DNA of 64,000 bases from Flaccisagitta enflata (GCA_965153355.1 OZ231128.1:11346001-11410000), one strand, 5' to 3'; shown: positions 11,501 to 21,832, counted from the first letter of the stretch. Notes: a model not told the origin generated them from the letters alone. Numbers and translations: made by a program.

Positions 11501-12117
11501 GAAGCTACAATTTATCCTAGACCTAGACGCAAGAGATGAATACACAGAAAAGAATATAGTACTTAGCTGGGATTGTCACGATCGTAAATTTACTCAGTTG
11601 CTCCATGTGGTGGAAGGTGGTGGTTATGGGCAGATAGAGTTGAGATGGGTGGTGTATTAGTGTGCCCTACTAACTGTTTATTAGATAGTTTTTAGAGGGT
11701 GGAAGGTGGTGGTTGTGGGTGGATAACATTTCACTCAATAACAGATGCGCAGACTCCACCAGGGCATCCCATTTCTCCTCATCATAGCCGGGAAGGTGGT
11801 GGTTATGGGTGGATAGAGTTGAGATAGGCCTAGGAGCTTGATAGGTGGTCATTTAGGCCAGGAGGGTGGAAGGTGGTGGTTATGGGTGATAGAGTTGAGA
11901 TAGCCTAGAGCTTGATAGGTGGTCATTTAGGGCCAGTGTGATGGTGGAAGGTGGTGGTTATGGGTGATAGAGTTGAGATAGGCCTGTATTTCTGATATAG
12001 GTAATATTAGGTCAGTGAGGGTACAGGTATATGGTGTGATAGAGTTGAGATAGCTTCCTAAGAGCTTGATAGGTGGTCATTTAGGCCAGTGTGAGGTAGA
12101 AGGTGGTATTATGGTAT
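8529..12117. repeat. 81-bp G-rich minisatellite, about 40 copies
   Basis: The unit contains GGTGGTTATGGGTGGATAG, GAGATAGGCCTAGGAGCTTG and GGTGGTCATTTAGGGCCAG. It is very regular at 8700-9500 and 11000-11150, and full of small indels elsewhere. Non-repeat stretches at 11426-11608 and 11650-11697 interrupt it. The ORF fragments here are by-products. Confidence 0.95.
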
Positions 12118-12736
12118 TAGTTTATAATAAAATGGATTTGACATGGTGTTTACCTGAGTTTTATAATGTAAATAAGAAAGAGTGTATTAATAGGTAAATA
12201 GTGATTGATATGTAATGCCTAAATGTACTTCCTGATCTTTCAAACACTCAAATTCAAATGCAATGACACACGCACGCATCGCATGTGCACACACCACGTT
12301 CACCCTTTTCTAATCTTAAACCATGTAGTGAAATGGGGTGGTTAGGTGTTCGAGGGTGGTCGGTCACACTCGACAGATCCACGAAATTGAATAAGAGGCA
12401 GAAAGAAATCTAGCAAAGGAATTCTACCTAAATTTTGCATTAACTGAAGTTAAAAAGGCTTAGGTAAAACAGAAAATCATGACCTTTCCGTCACTGGATT
12501 ATTTTGAGCTTAAAAAACTACTTCGCCGTAACCGCCAAAAAGATCAAGTGTGCGGTGAAGGTAAGTCCTGGTAGGTGGTGATTTCCAGCCCACAGTGATG
12601 GTGAAATGGGGTGGTTAGGTGGTCGGTGGTGGTGAGTCCTAGTAGGTGGAGAGCTCCAGTCCACAGTGGACCATTAGCGACCATCGGAAAGATACACAAT
12701 GACTCTTACAGAGTCGCGAGTCCACGACTTTAAAAA
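12118..12736. repeat. Unassigned segment, then type C structured repeat (copy 2)
   Basis: 12118-12240 is unassigned. From a CA-rich stretch at 12264 the sequence follows the 5515-5768 repeat, with duplicated GAAATGGGGTGGTTAGG blocks at 12329 and 12603. It ends CGCGAGTCCACGACTTTAAA. Confidence 0.6.
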
Positions 12737-12858
12737 AAAAATTGTACCTTTTACAGTCAGTCCCAATTCCGTATTCATCCATATGCTCGTATCTCAACAT
12801 ATTTCGGAAAACCAAAACTTTCTCCACCCGGGCATATTTCGGTATATCGAAATATGAC

Positions 12859-14829
12859 TCACAAAAGTTAGATAAAGATCCCCCATGGATGGACGGGGAC
12901 ATAAGGCGTTGCATTAGAGAGAAGAAAGCAGCGTGGAAAAAGTGGAAGGAGACGAAAAAAGAAAAAGACCGGAATGAATATAAGAAAAAAGTCGCTGAAA
13001 CGAAAAAGAAGATAAGAAAGAAGAAAAATTCGCATGAGAAAAAAGTCGCGGAATGCAGAAAGACCAATCCAAAAATGTTTTACGCATTTATTAACAGGGC
13101 GAAGAAGACACGGAGCAGAATTGGACCGTTGACGAACAACGACGGAGACGTTATAACGGACCCGAAAGAACAGGCTAACATACTTAACAATCAATATGTT
13201 TCTGTGTTTACTAGGGACGATGGGGTGGTTCCAAGTGTTGAAGCAGAAAACGCAAATGGTGAAAAAATCGAGGACATCTGTGTTGACAGAGAAGTAGTGC
13301 TACGCGTGATCGATAATCTAAAAGAGCAGTCGGCGGCGGGACCGGATGGCATACCGCCACGAGTTATTAAGGAATTAAGAAATGAAATCGCGGAACCGCT
13401 AGCTATTCTATTCCGAGAATCGCTCGATGCTGGAAGAATCCCCGACGACTGGAGAGATGCGGAAGTGACACCGATTTACAAGAAGAAAGGTAAAAAGTCG
13501 GAGGCCGCGAATTATCGACCGGTAAGCCTTACAAACGTGACAGGGAAATTAATGGAAAGAATTGTTAAGGAGGCATTAACTGATTTCATAGAAAAAAACG
13601 ACTTATTTTCTGACACGCAACACGGGTTCAGAACGGGACGGTCGGTACAGACAAACCTTATCGAATTCAACAACGAGACGACAAAATGGTTGGATGAGGG
13701 AAAATCTTTTGACGTATTATTCCTCGATTACGCGAAGGCGTTTGATAAAGTAAGTCATCAGCGACTGGTGGTAAAGCTGGAGGCGATTGGAATTAAGGGA
13801 AAGCTGTTGATGTGGCTGAAGGACTGGCTTAGAGGGAGGCGGCAACGAGTGAAAGTGGAAGGAGAGTTTTCGGAGTGGGTGGAAGTCCTGAGCAGTGTCG
13901 TACAGGGCTCGGTGTTGGGAGGAACACTGTTCGACATATTCATTAATGACATATGGAAAGTGGTGTTGGAAGCAATTATTCTATTATTTGCAGATGACAC
14001 CAAAGTCGCGAAAACCGTTCAAAATGAAGACGACGCCAAACGGATGCAGGAGATCATCGACAGATTGGAGGAATGGAGCATCAGGTGGGGCATGTCGTTC
14101 AATGCTGACAAATGCAAGATAATGCATGTGGGTTGTAATAACCCAGAGTATAAATATACCATGGGAGGAAGAGAGATCGGAAGATCATCAGCGGAGAAGG
14201 ATCTTGGAATATGGATGGAGGCAACATTAAAACCAAGTAAGCAGTGCGCAGTTGCCGCAAGGAAAGCGAATTTTACGCTGGGACAGATCCAAAGATCTTT
14301 CCATTACCGAACAAAAAAAAACTTGGTCCCTCTATTCAAATCCTTCGTCAGGCCCCAGATGGAATGCGCGGTCCAAGCGTGGTGCCCATGGAATGAAGGT
14401 GATAAAAAATGTTTAGAAAAAGTGCAACAACGTATGGTTCGAATGCTCTCGGACGTCCATGGTGGAACCTATGAAGAGAAGCTAAAAAAAATTGGGCTAA
14501 CGACTCTCACCGAAAGAAGAGAACGCGGAGATGCCATAGAAACATTCAAAACCCTGAATGGATTCAACCGAGTGACGAAAGAAAAGTGGTTTGAGATTGA
14601 ACAAGAGGACGCACGACCGACGAGAAGAAACACGGCAATAACTGAGCACGGCGAGGAAAGACGGAAAGACGTACTGAAAGAGGAAGCAGCACGGTTAGAA
14701 GTACGACGTAACTTCTTCAACGTCAGGGCCGCCAAAACGTGGAACGGCATCCCGGACACGGTGCGACAACAAAAAACAGTCAATGCATTTAAATCGGCGT
14801 ACGATAGGTGGAAAAAAAAACTAAACTAG
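12859..14829 (+). CDS. LINE reverse transcriptase (CR1/L2-like), 5'-truncated
   Basis: A single open frame of about 656 codons ending at TAG 14829. It opens with the linker typical of CR1-like ORF2 (DPPWMDGDIRRCIREKK...). The RT core then follows: PDGIPPRVIKEL, then YRPVSLTNVTGKLMERIV, motif A FLDYAKAFDKVSH (13718-13756), motif B SSVVQGSVLGGTLF (13891-13932) and catalytic LFADDTK (13984-14004). The C-terminal part has SFVRPQMECAVQAW and RRNFFNVRAAKTWNGIP, as in CR1 and Jockey relatives. No endonuclease domain precedes it, so the copy is 5'-truncated. The first 39 codons of the longer open frame (from 12742) come from the host inverted-repeat arm. The lack of frameshifts suggests a recent insertion. 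Such proteins copy their own RNA into genomic DNA by target-primed reverse transcription. Confidence 0.93.
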   Translation, partial: SQKLDKDPPWMDGDIRRCIREKKAAWKKWKETKKEKDRNEYKKKVAETKKKIRKKKNSHEKKVAECRKTNPKMFYAFINRAKKTRSRIGPLTNNDGDVITDPKEQANILNNQYVSVFTRDDGVVPSVEAENANGEKIEDICVDREVVLRVIDNLKEQSAAGPDGIPPRVIKELRNEIAEPLAILFRESLDAGRIPDDWRDAEVTPIYKKKGKKSEAANYRPVSLTNVTGKLMERIVKEALTDFIEKNDLFSDTQHGFRTGRSVQTNLIEFNNETTKWLDEGKSFDVLFLDYAKAFDKVSHQRLVVKLEAIGIKGKLLMWLKDWLRGRRQRVKVEGEFSEWVEVLSSVVQGSVLGGTLFDIFINDIWKVVLEAIILLFADDTKVAKTVQNEDDAKRMQEIIDRLEEWSIRWGMSFNADKCKIMHVGCNNPEYKYTMGGREIGRSSAEKDLGIWMEATLKPSKQCAVAARKANFTLGQIQRSFHYRTKKNLVPLFKSFVRPQMECAVQAWCPWNEGDKKCLEKVQQRMVRMLSDVHGGTYEEKLKKIGLTTLTERRERGDAIETFKTLNGFNRVTKEKWFEIEQEDARPTRRNTAITEHGEERRKDVLKEEAARLEVRRNFFNVRAAKTWNGIPDTVRQQKTVNAFKSAYDRWKKKLN

Positions 14830-14987
14830 CGACGGTGTAGCATTGCCGAATTAGGAAAACGCGAAAAAACAATCGGGACATTAATACGGCATAACTACAC
14901 AAATCCATTATCATTCAAGAAGTCCCCGTCATGTGGACGAAAAGTCTGCCTACGGGATCTACCTCTCATCTCATCTCATCTCATCTT
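12859..14987 (+). mobile_element. CR1-like non-LTR retrotransposon, 5'-truncated
   Basis: This is the LINE unit: partial ORF2, about 130 bp of 3' UTR, and a short CTCAT/ATCTC pentamer tail at 14962-14987. A microsatellite tail is usual for CR1/L2-type LINEs. Confidence 0.85.
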
Positions 14988-15521
14988 ACTCAATTGTGGC
15001 TTTGGTAAATTCTGAATGAATTCCATAGCCATTCGTCTTGTTAACGGTCTCCATAGATTTTGCCACTTAAATCTTAGAAGAAATATATTTATTATTTTAA
15101 TCATATCCTTCCTTGTATTTTGTTTATCCTTCCGAATTTCTAGTCTCAGCTGATGATTCAAGTATTGGGCACGAAAAAACAACATCAGCAATCATGAGTC
15201 GCCAATAAATCAGCCTAATTTTGAGGTCCTAGATTTTACTGTTTTCCAGTTATGAATTACTATTTTGTAACAGGATCGTTAGAAATGTTTCAATGAAAGT
15301 TCGCGCAAATATTTGATCTTTTCCTGAGCCAATGGTATCTTTGGAATTGATGTGCGATTAGAAACAAAATGCGCAACTGGGTACCACTTTTGGCTACTTT
15401 TGTTTACATCGTTTTTCAAAACTGGTGACTCTTTTTTGCTGATGAAGTAAATAAGATCAGATCATGGAAATTGCTTTGCTACTCCGTTTTGACAGGCATA
15501 GCAAAAAGGGAAAGACGAAAG
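14988..15521. other. Centre of the split inverted-repeat element
   Basis: AT-rich and non-coding; it lies between the LINE and the right arm. No further feature was recognised. Confidence 0.4.
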
Positions 15522-15695
15522 TCATATTTCGATATATCGAAATATGCCCAAATAACCAAAGCTGCTTTATCTCGTAACATGATGAGATATGGGCATATGG
15601 TTGAATGCGGAATTGGGACTGACTGTTAACTTCAACTTGAAGTTCAAGTTCAAGTTCAAACCGCAGGCGATTCTGCCCGCTGTGATTATATCTTA

Positions 15696-15860
15696 AACAA
15701 GGCCGGATACAAGGCCAATCCCATACTCTCCACACATACACAAATAACATCTAAAACGCTTATGTTCAAACTCTGACTCATGTCCATGGATGGACTGACG
15801 GACCAACGGACCGACGGACGGACAGAGCCTCTTATAGAGTTGCGTGTCCGCAACTAAAAA
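15696..15860 (-). repeat. Type A superfamily repeat
   Basis: It starts AACAAGGCCGGATACAAGGC and ends GTTGCGTGTCCGCAACTAAAAA-like. The usual GGACGGGTGGGC block is missing, so its internal pairing segment is lost. Confidence 0.8.
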
Positions 15861-16301
15861 GTCAAACGCAAACCAGACTAAGATGACGCGCAAGAAGACT
15901 TAAAGATTTAGATAGGATAATAAGTTAAAAGAAGATTTAGAGTGATGGTCATGTATTAAGCAGTTAGACACTACCACAATTTGTGGCCCACAAACTCTTC
16001 TTGAATCACCGCCCTCCCACTGAATAAATTCATAAACCTAACCAAATTGTCAAAAAAACAAAAAACAAAAACAAAAACAAAAAAACAACTAAAAAGATGA
16101 GATGTTTTAAACGCGCAATAGTGCTTTTCATTTGTATTTCTAGGAAAAATATGTAATAATAAACATGAATAAATCATTTGCGAAAAAAAACAGTCGCACA
16201 ACCTATCGGGAACAGCCAAGTAAATGTACGACGACGATGATGTTGTTGTTGTCTTCAGTCGTTCAGGTTCAATGGACGGATTCTAAGGTTGTTTTTTATA
16301 G

Positions 16302-16353
<52 letters not shown>

Positions 16354-16512
16354 GGTGGTGGTGGTGGTGGTGGTGGTTGTTGTTGTGTTATCTTGTTGTT
16401 GTTGTTGATGTTGTTGTCGATGTTGTTGTTGTTGTTGTTGTAGGTTGTTTTTGTTGTTGTTGTTGTTGTTGTTGTTGTTTTTATTGTTGTTGTTGTTTTC
16501 ATTGTTGTTATC
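16302..16512. repeat. (TTG)n / (GTG)n microsatellite
   Basis: A trinucleotide array just downstream of the IFT27 stop codon, so it probably lies in the 3' UTR or flank. Poly-Gln, poly-Cys and poly-Leu ORFs here are artefacts. Confidence 0.95.
16480..16485 (-). terminator. Possible poly(A) signal of IFT27
   Basis: AATAAA on the minus strand about 90 nt past the stop codon. It lies inside a microsatellite, so chance is possible. Confidence 0.3.
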
Positions 16513-16575
16513 GTCGCTAAATTCGTTGTGACGACATCACTGAGAAAACAAATGATCAATTTTCGTTTCTCATTC

Positions 16576-16789
16576 TCAAGAAATGTTGAGGGCGTTTTCC
16601 AGTTGGATCAAGTCTTGGTCTTTGCTCAAACTCATTCCATCGTCAATTCCATCAATTCCATCAATTCCATCGTCATTTCTCAGTTTTTCTTTAACTCGAA
16701 GCAAAAAAGATGAAATCATTTCGACGAGGGAACGCGAGACGAAGGAAACATCGCCGCCGCCAACAGCAACGTGGCCCGGCATCCCAAGT
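16576..16789 (-). CDS. IFT27: IFT27 exon 5 (C-terminus)
   Basis: Acceptor TTCACCAG|ACTTGGG and TGA at 16578-16576. It encodes LGMPGHVAVGGGDVSFVSRS, the helix LVEMISSFLLRVKEKL and an acidic tail with GID repeats. Near-copies of the exon start occur twice upstream in the intron. Confidence 0.68.
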
Positions 16790-18677
16790 CTGGTGAATGA
16801 ATGAATGAATGAATGAATGAACGAATGAATGAATGAATGAATGAATGAATGAAATGACCGAAACATACCCACCACCAACAAAAACGTGGCCCGGCATCCA
16901 AAGTCTAATAATTGAATGAATGAATGAATGAATGAATGAATGAATGAATGAATGAATGAATGAATGAATGAATGAAAAGACCGAAACATTCCCACCACCA
17001 ACAAAAACGTGGCCCGGCATCCCAAGTCTAATGAATGAATGAATGAATGAATGAATGAATGAATGAATGAATGAATGAAAGAAACGATCGACCGAAACAT
17101 CAACAGCACTGCACCGTGATATATCTTTGCCACCATCAGGCTCATCCCCCTTTTCTCCAGCGTGTCTGTTCTCGTTAGCATCCTCGTGATCAGCCTTGTC
17201 GTCCACTTATTAGAAGAGTGAAAATTGTTTCAATATTTATGAAAACCAATTTCAAAAGTGTTTTTTATTTCTTATGTTAGAGCCTATAAAATTGTCAATT
17301 TTTTTCTGTTGACGTGTACAATACAAATATTGCATGTACTCATTGAATTGCACTGCTCACAATTTATAAATTGAGATAGTGATATGATTATCAATTAACT
17401 GCTCCTCAAGAAATAGTACACCATCATATTCAGTTGACTGTGGAATGACACGATTATCTTTCGCCGACAATTCTTCAAATTCCGCGCCGAGAGCTTGAGA
17501 AGCGCGAAGGCCTTGAAGAGTTGAAATGGCGCGTCGAGAGGCGAGGTCGGTCTTGTTACCCATCACCAAAATCGAGATCGTATCTGACGCGGGTTAGTAA
17601 ATATCTATGGATATTATATACGTGCGTTTTTTTAGTCGCATGCACGCGACTCTACACCCCGCTTTGTCCGTCCACCCGTCTGTCGGTCCCTCGGTCGGTC
17701 CGTCACACTTCTATGTTTTTTATCAATTTTAGTCAGGCCTGTATATAATTGAGTTCCCCCCTCCCCCCGGCGGGGGGAGAAAAGAATCAAAAGGTTTAAT
17801 TGAAGATGGGGAAGGAAAAGGAAGGGGGAAAAAAGAGAAACAAGGCCGGATACACGGCCAATACCAGTTGCGGACGGGTGGGCAGGGGCGGAAATGCGCG
17901 CTTTCACACTTTCCAACTCGATCACCACGGACCGACGGACCGACGGACGGACGGACGGACAAAGCCTCTTATAGAGTTGCGTGTCCGCAACTAAAAAGAA
18001 AACTTTGGGAAAATATAACTTTAGGCAGTACCAAATCATAAAACTTGATTAGTAAAACACAATTCAACACTATTTAAACCTTTGATACACTGTTTTTGCT
18101 TTCTTTGGAAGAAAATTATAGAATTTGTAACGCGACGCAATGCAATCAAAAGCCACTTAATTATATATACCCCTGATTTTATTCCTACAGGTCATTTTAG
18201 GTCATTAAAGAGTATTCTGAGTCAGTCTAAGTCATTCTAAACGTAAATCTCGCAAACGACTTGTAGGTGTTGGCCTTGTTTTATATAAGCACACCAGTCT
18301 GGATACAGCGACTAAATCAGGGTTGAGTGACCAGGGTATCGATCATGGGGGTGTGTTTGGGGAACACAAATGTTGCCTTCGGAGGGACGCCGTCATAAGG
18401 ACTTTTCTATCTCTTTTTCTCTCTCTCTTTCTCTCTCTCTCATATTCTGTACTTTGCTGTGCTGGTGTAAACGCATCGTCAATTTTGAGCTTCCACTCTT
18501 TCAGCACTGCGTCGCTGAGCGTCTCTGCTCTCGTGATGTCGTAGACAAACAAATGAACATCGGCTTCTTTCTCAATTTGACCCCAGCGCCTCCCGAGGAA
18601 AAGCTCGTCACCGGGCAAATCAAAGACAAAAGGCTCCATAATTCCCCCACTCTCTGATTTTAGTGAAATGTGAAATC

Positions 18678-18749
<72 letters not shown>

Positions 18750-19106
18750 AACTGGAAAAGTTAGGCAGAGACAAAGATAAACAGTGAGAGAAATAAACTA
18801 CTACATTACTACGAGTCCGATGTTGAGATGTATGGTTCTTAAGTAACTTAAGTTTCGAAAAAATGAAACCGCAAAAAAACAAAAAAAAAAAAAAAAACAT
18901 TGACCTTTTTCATTGATTTTGTTGTTGAATAACTGGGCCGTGGTGGTCATGGTGTAACTCGAAGGAAACTCTTTGCCGCACAAAACTTTGGCAATGGCGG
19001 TTTTGCCGACTCCAGGACATCCACTGATCACGACTTTGGGACGCCAAATGGCAGGCAACTCCAACTTCAACGCGCACGAAGAGGTAGAGGAGGTTGATTG
19101 CGTCAT
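16576..19106 (-). CDS. IFT27: IFT27 (RABL4), ciliary small GTPase, five exons
   Basis: Join of 19106-18905, 18653-18453, 17583-17452, 17205-17115 and 16789-16576: 840 nt, 279 codons plus stop, all phases compatible. GTPase motifs are present: P-loop GCPGVGKT (residues 29-36), the IFT27-type switch I phrase SYTMTTTAQL, G3 DLPGDE (79-84) without the catalytic Gln, NKTD (144-147) and SAK (174-176). Other landmarks are LFVYDITRAETL and ISILVMGNKTDLASRRA. The vertebrate protein has about 186 residues; this one adds an acidic insert (exon 4) and a longer tail. IFT27 pairs with IFT25 in the IFT-B complex and is needed for BBSome-dependent export of receptors from cilia. Exons 1-3 are certain by homology. 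Exons 4-5 rest on phase, splice sites and the helix SRSLVEMISSFLLRVKEKL, which fits the expected C-terminal helix. Confidence 0.9.
16741..17085. repeat. Three tandem copies of exon-5 start plus (GAAT)n
   Basis: The block GTGGCCCGGCATCCCAAGTCT, or a near form, occurs around 16771, 16889 and 17010. Each is followed by a (GAAT)n tract (16797-16850, 16914-16975, 17031-17079). The unit is about 115-120 bp. Confidence 0.9.
17115..17205 (-). CDS. IFT27: IFT27 exon 4 (acidic insert)
   Basis: Acceptor CTAATAAG|TGGACG and donor TCACG|GTGCAG. It encodes DDKADHEDANENRHAGEKGD and a little more. It was chosen because it is the open segment that links exon 3 (phase 1) to exon 5 (phase 2). There is no homologous segment in vertebrate IFT27, so transcript support would be needed to be sure. 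Confidence 0.55.
17452..17583 (-). CDS. IFT27: IFT27 exon 3
   Basis: Acceptor CGCGTCAG|ATACG. The exon carries G4 NKTD and G5 SAK and ends ...EELSAKDN. The donor chosen, AATC|GTGTCA, is weak; an alternative lies 2 nt further on. Confidence 0.8.
17628..17740 (+). repeat. Truncated type A superfamily repeat in IFT27 intron 2
   Basis: It has the AGTCGCATGCACGCGACTCT start, a GTCC core and CACACTT, and then is lost. Confidence 0.75.
17839..17997 (-). repeat. Type A superfamily repeat in IFT27 intron 2
   Basis: It runs from AACAAGGCCGGATACACGGCC to GTTGCGTGTCCGCAACTAAAAA-type end. The internal GTTGCGGAC is complementary to the terminal GTCCGCAAC. Confidence 0.92.
18190..18282 (+). repeat. Truncated type A3 superfamily repeat
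   Basis: TCATTCT-type 10-mers, then ACTTGTAGGTGTTGGCCTTGTT, the reverse of the A3 start. Confidence 0.7.
18408..18442. repeat. (CT)n tract beside the IFT27 exon 2 donor
   Basis: Reads GA-rich in the sense of IFT27, starting about 10 nt into intron 2. Confidence 0.85.
18453..18653 (-). CDS. IFT27: IFT27 exon 2
   Basis: Acceptor AAATCAG|AGAGTGG and donor GCAAA|GTACAG. It encodes SGGIMEPFVFDLPGDELFLG onward to the end KIDDAFTPAQQ. A (CT)n tract precedes the acceptor and a GA-rich tract follows the donor in the sense strand. Confidence 0.88.
18681..18749. repeat. (GA)n tract upstream of the IFT27 exon 2 acceptor
   Basis: Reads (CT)n in the sense strand and ends about 27 nt before the acceptor. 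Confidence 0.95.
18905..19106 (-). CDS. IFT27: IFT27 exon 1
   Basis: ATG at 19106 (MTQSTSSTSSCALKLELPAI), P-loop, and switch I. The donor is AAAAAG|GTCAAT, phase 1. The upstream in-frame sequence has no better ATG. Confidence 0.88.
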
Positions 19107-19194
19107 GATTTGTCTCGATAATTTTACGAAAACTTTATAACAGCGCACCCATCGGTGTAGGGAAATAAAAAGCTCAGGGACATTCAGGCCAATT

Positions 19195-19395
19195 TTAAGC
19201 CCGACAGCAACTTTAAGCCGGTTGGCCGGTCGATTGGTTGGTCAGTTGGTTGGTCGGTTAGTCCCTCTTTTTACTTTTTTGGCTTTTTAAGCTTTTTGAG
19301 CATACGGCTCCTGCCCAGATGCCCTAGTGACCTTCTCCATCACTGCTCCTGCCCACTTGCATGCGACTAGGGTGGCCGTGTATGCAGCCTCGTTA
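19195..19395 (+). repeat. Type A superfamily repeat, degenerate
   Basis: GGTTGGTCGGTTAG-type core, CTGCTCCTGCCC, TGCATGCGACTAGGG and CCGTGTATGCAGCCTCGTT. It lies just upstream of IFT27. Confidence 0.7.
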
Positions 19396-19419
19396 TACAT
19401 TAACTAGCTCTTAGAAAAC

Positions 19420-19552
19420 AACAAGGCTGGATAAACGGCCAATACCAGTTGCGGACGGGTGGGCAGGGACGGATATGCGCGTTTTCCCACTTTTCAACGG
19501 ACCGACGGCCGGACAAAGTCTCTTGTAGAGTTGCGTCTCCGCAACTAAAAAC
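19420..19552 (-). repeat. Type A superfamily repeat
   Basis: It runs from AACAAGGCTGGATAAACGGCC to TTGCGTCTCCGCAACTAAAA. Confidence 0.82.
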
Positions 19553-19708
19553 CATTTTTCTCTTTTTTTTTTTTTGCATTTTCTTTCTTTTCATTCCTCT
19601 ACCTTTCCTTCTCACCCTTTCCTAGCCCAACAGACTTCCTAGCCCGACAGACAGGGACGTCCGTGGATATCCTGGAAGTCCCTTGTTCTACACCGATGAT
19701 TGCACCTA

Positions 19709-21501
19709 CACTTTTTTTTTATAAGCACGCTCCTTTTTTGGCTGAGGCTGAGCGTGCTTAGCAAAATCTCATTTTCGAGGCTGAAATGTGCTTAAATGCG
19801 TGCTTATCATTTATTAGCAAGTAATTATCCTATTGAGTATAGAACAAAGTACTCAGAATAGAACAAAAACAGTATAGGACAAAGCACACAGTAGGGTATA
19901 GAAAACAGTAAAGCATGGAGTATTGTATAGTATAGAATAAAGTATAGTATAAAACACAGTAAGACAATGAAAATTATCGTGACACTACAGTTTCGCCAGG
20001 AGCAAAAAAATGGTCATTGTTTTTACCAAAAACAAATGATTCACCTGATAGTACATATCACTTGGGGTAGTTAACAGAAAAAATTAATGCAAAATCTCAT
20101 CAAACAAAAAAGTTAGTGAGTTTTCCTTTAAAAATAACTAATCTTATAAATTTCATAAATTAATATTAAAAATTTTTGAAATAGATACTGAAAATTGTCT
20201 GATCATAATGAAAATTGACATGCAGGTGGTTTGGTGCTTCATTTAACTTCCATAAAAATTTCATGACTTTTCCTTAACAGGAAGTACCCCATTTTAAAAA
20301 AATATCCTTTTTTTCACATTTCTGTTGAATCTGATATAGCTGCACCCTAAATAACAAATTTGCATAAAAATTGAAAAATTGGAAAAACCAAAAACATCAG
20401 ACGCTAGTAAATTACATTATCTTGGGTCTGATGTTTTTAAAAATGCAAAATATTCATCTATGTTCAAGATTTGTTATTTAGGGGACAAAAAATGTTTTTT
20501 TCAAAAATTTCAAATTTTACAATTTGGAATAGAAAAACTCACAAAATTGATACTTTAAATCAATTGATTGTTACAAAATTTTGAATGCTAAAGATTTAGT
20601 GCTTCCTTTGACTACCATTGAAATTTCATGGCTTTACTCCAATAGGAAGTACCCCAAATGAATTTTTTGAAATAAAATATCCTCTTTTTAGAAATTCAAT
20701 TGTCAGCTGACATTTTTTAAAAGGAACCGGATAAAAACATCCAAAATGCTAAAAATGATGTGGCAAAAAGTTTTATATTAGTGTCAGATAGATATGAACA
20801 GCCCCTCAAAAAAAATTAGACCATATCAAAAAAACTGAGTCGGTAATAATGCAGTAAAAATACCTCTTTAAAACAATTCTCACTGTTTTCTAAGGTTTTC
20901 CATGAAAATTTTGCAATTTTAAAACCATTTTACTGTACCAAGCATGCAATTTAAAGACTGATTCTTTAAGATAGTATGAATGGGCTCACATGGCACATGT
21001 CAAAACAGATTTTTGGTTAAGAATGCATAATTTCATAGAAAAAAACGGTGCAAATAAGTGATGGAACAAGTGTGTCAAGATATGGTTCATGATATCGTAA
21101 TGAATGTATTTTATATAAAAAAAATACAGTATCTTGCACTGACGTTGCGTTGTACTACTTTCATATAAACCATGGGACGAGATTAGTATCATGATTTAAT
21201 ATAATTTTTTTTAGATTTTGGGTGTAATTTAGTATATGCTATATTTTTCTTTTGTGGAGGTCCTTGTTGCAGCATCAAATTCTTATTAACAATGGTATCT
21301 AAGCAATAATATTCTTTAATATTATTTTTGTAAAATTCTAACAAAAAATGTATAAAAATTGGCATGTTTTTAGAAAATCATCAAAAAATGTTTTCGAATC
21401 GAAAATCTCAGCCTGGAGCGTGCTTAGCAATGTGCTTAATTTTCCCCAATATCTGAGGCTGGGCGTGCTTATAAACGAGGTGCTTATAAAAAAAAAGAGT
21501 G
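19709..21501. mobile_element. 1.8-kb TA-flanked element with CACTTTTTTTTT ends
   Basis: The ends CACTTTTTTTTTATAAG and CTTATAAAAAAAAAGAGTG are inverted and flanked by TA (19707-19708, 21502-21503). GCGTGCTTA motifs recur near both ends. Direct copies of a block around GGAAGTACCCCA lie inside (20280, 20645). No transposase is visible, so it is non-autonomous. Confidence 0.78.
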
Positions 21502-21678
21502 TACTTGAAATTGGTACAAACGGCCATGTGATGTAAAATTGTGTGTTTTCTTCGAAAGCGGGATCGATTACTTTAAGTTGTTTGCGGAACCAGAAAAATG
21601 ATGTTACCAGGTAGGATGTCCATGTACAGCATCTCGATATGAGTTAAGAGGCATGTTAGCAATGGAAATCTTGAAAAT

Positions 21679-21750
<72 letters not shown>

Positions 21751-21763
21751 ATAGTAATAATAA

Positions 21764-21799
<36 letters not shown>

Positions 21800-21832
21800 A
21801 AAAAGTAGTAGTAGTAGAAGTAGTAGTAGTGG
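21679..21832. repeat. (GTA)n microsatellite
   Basis: Trinucleotide array with a few interruptions. Confidence 0.97.

Larger units (their letters stand above)
12753..15626. mobile_element. Inverted-repeat element split by a LINE
   Basis: The left arm at 12753-12858 (ACAGTCAGTCCCAATTCCG...) returns in reverse complement at 15522-15626 (...CGGAATTGGGACTGACTGT). Both arms also share the ATTTCGRTATATCGAAATATG block. The LINE at 12859 lies between them. Confidence 0.85.

Noticed and set aside
17839-17997. tRNA-derived SINE interpretation of the superfamily repeats
   Set aside because: No A or B box pair was recognised, and the one clear empty site shows the A-run belongs to the target.
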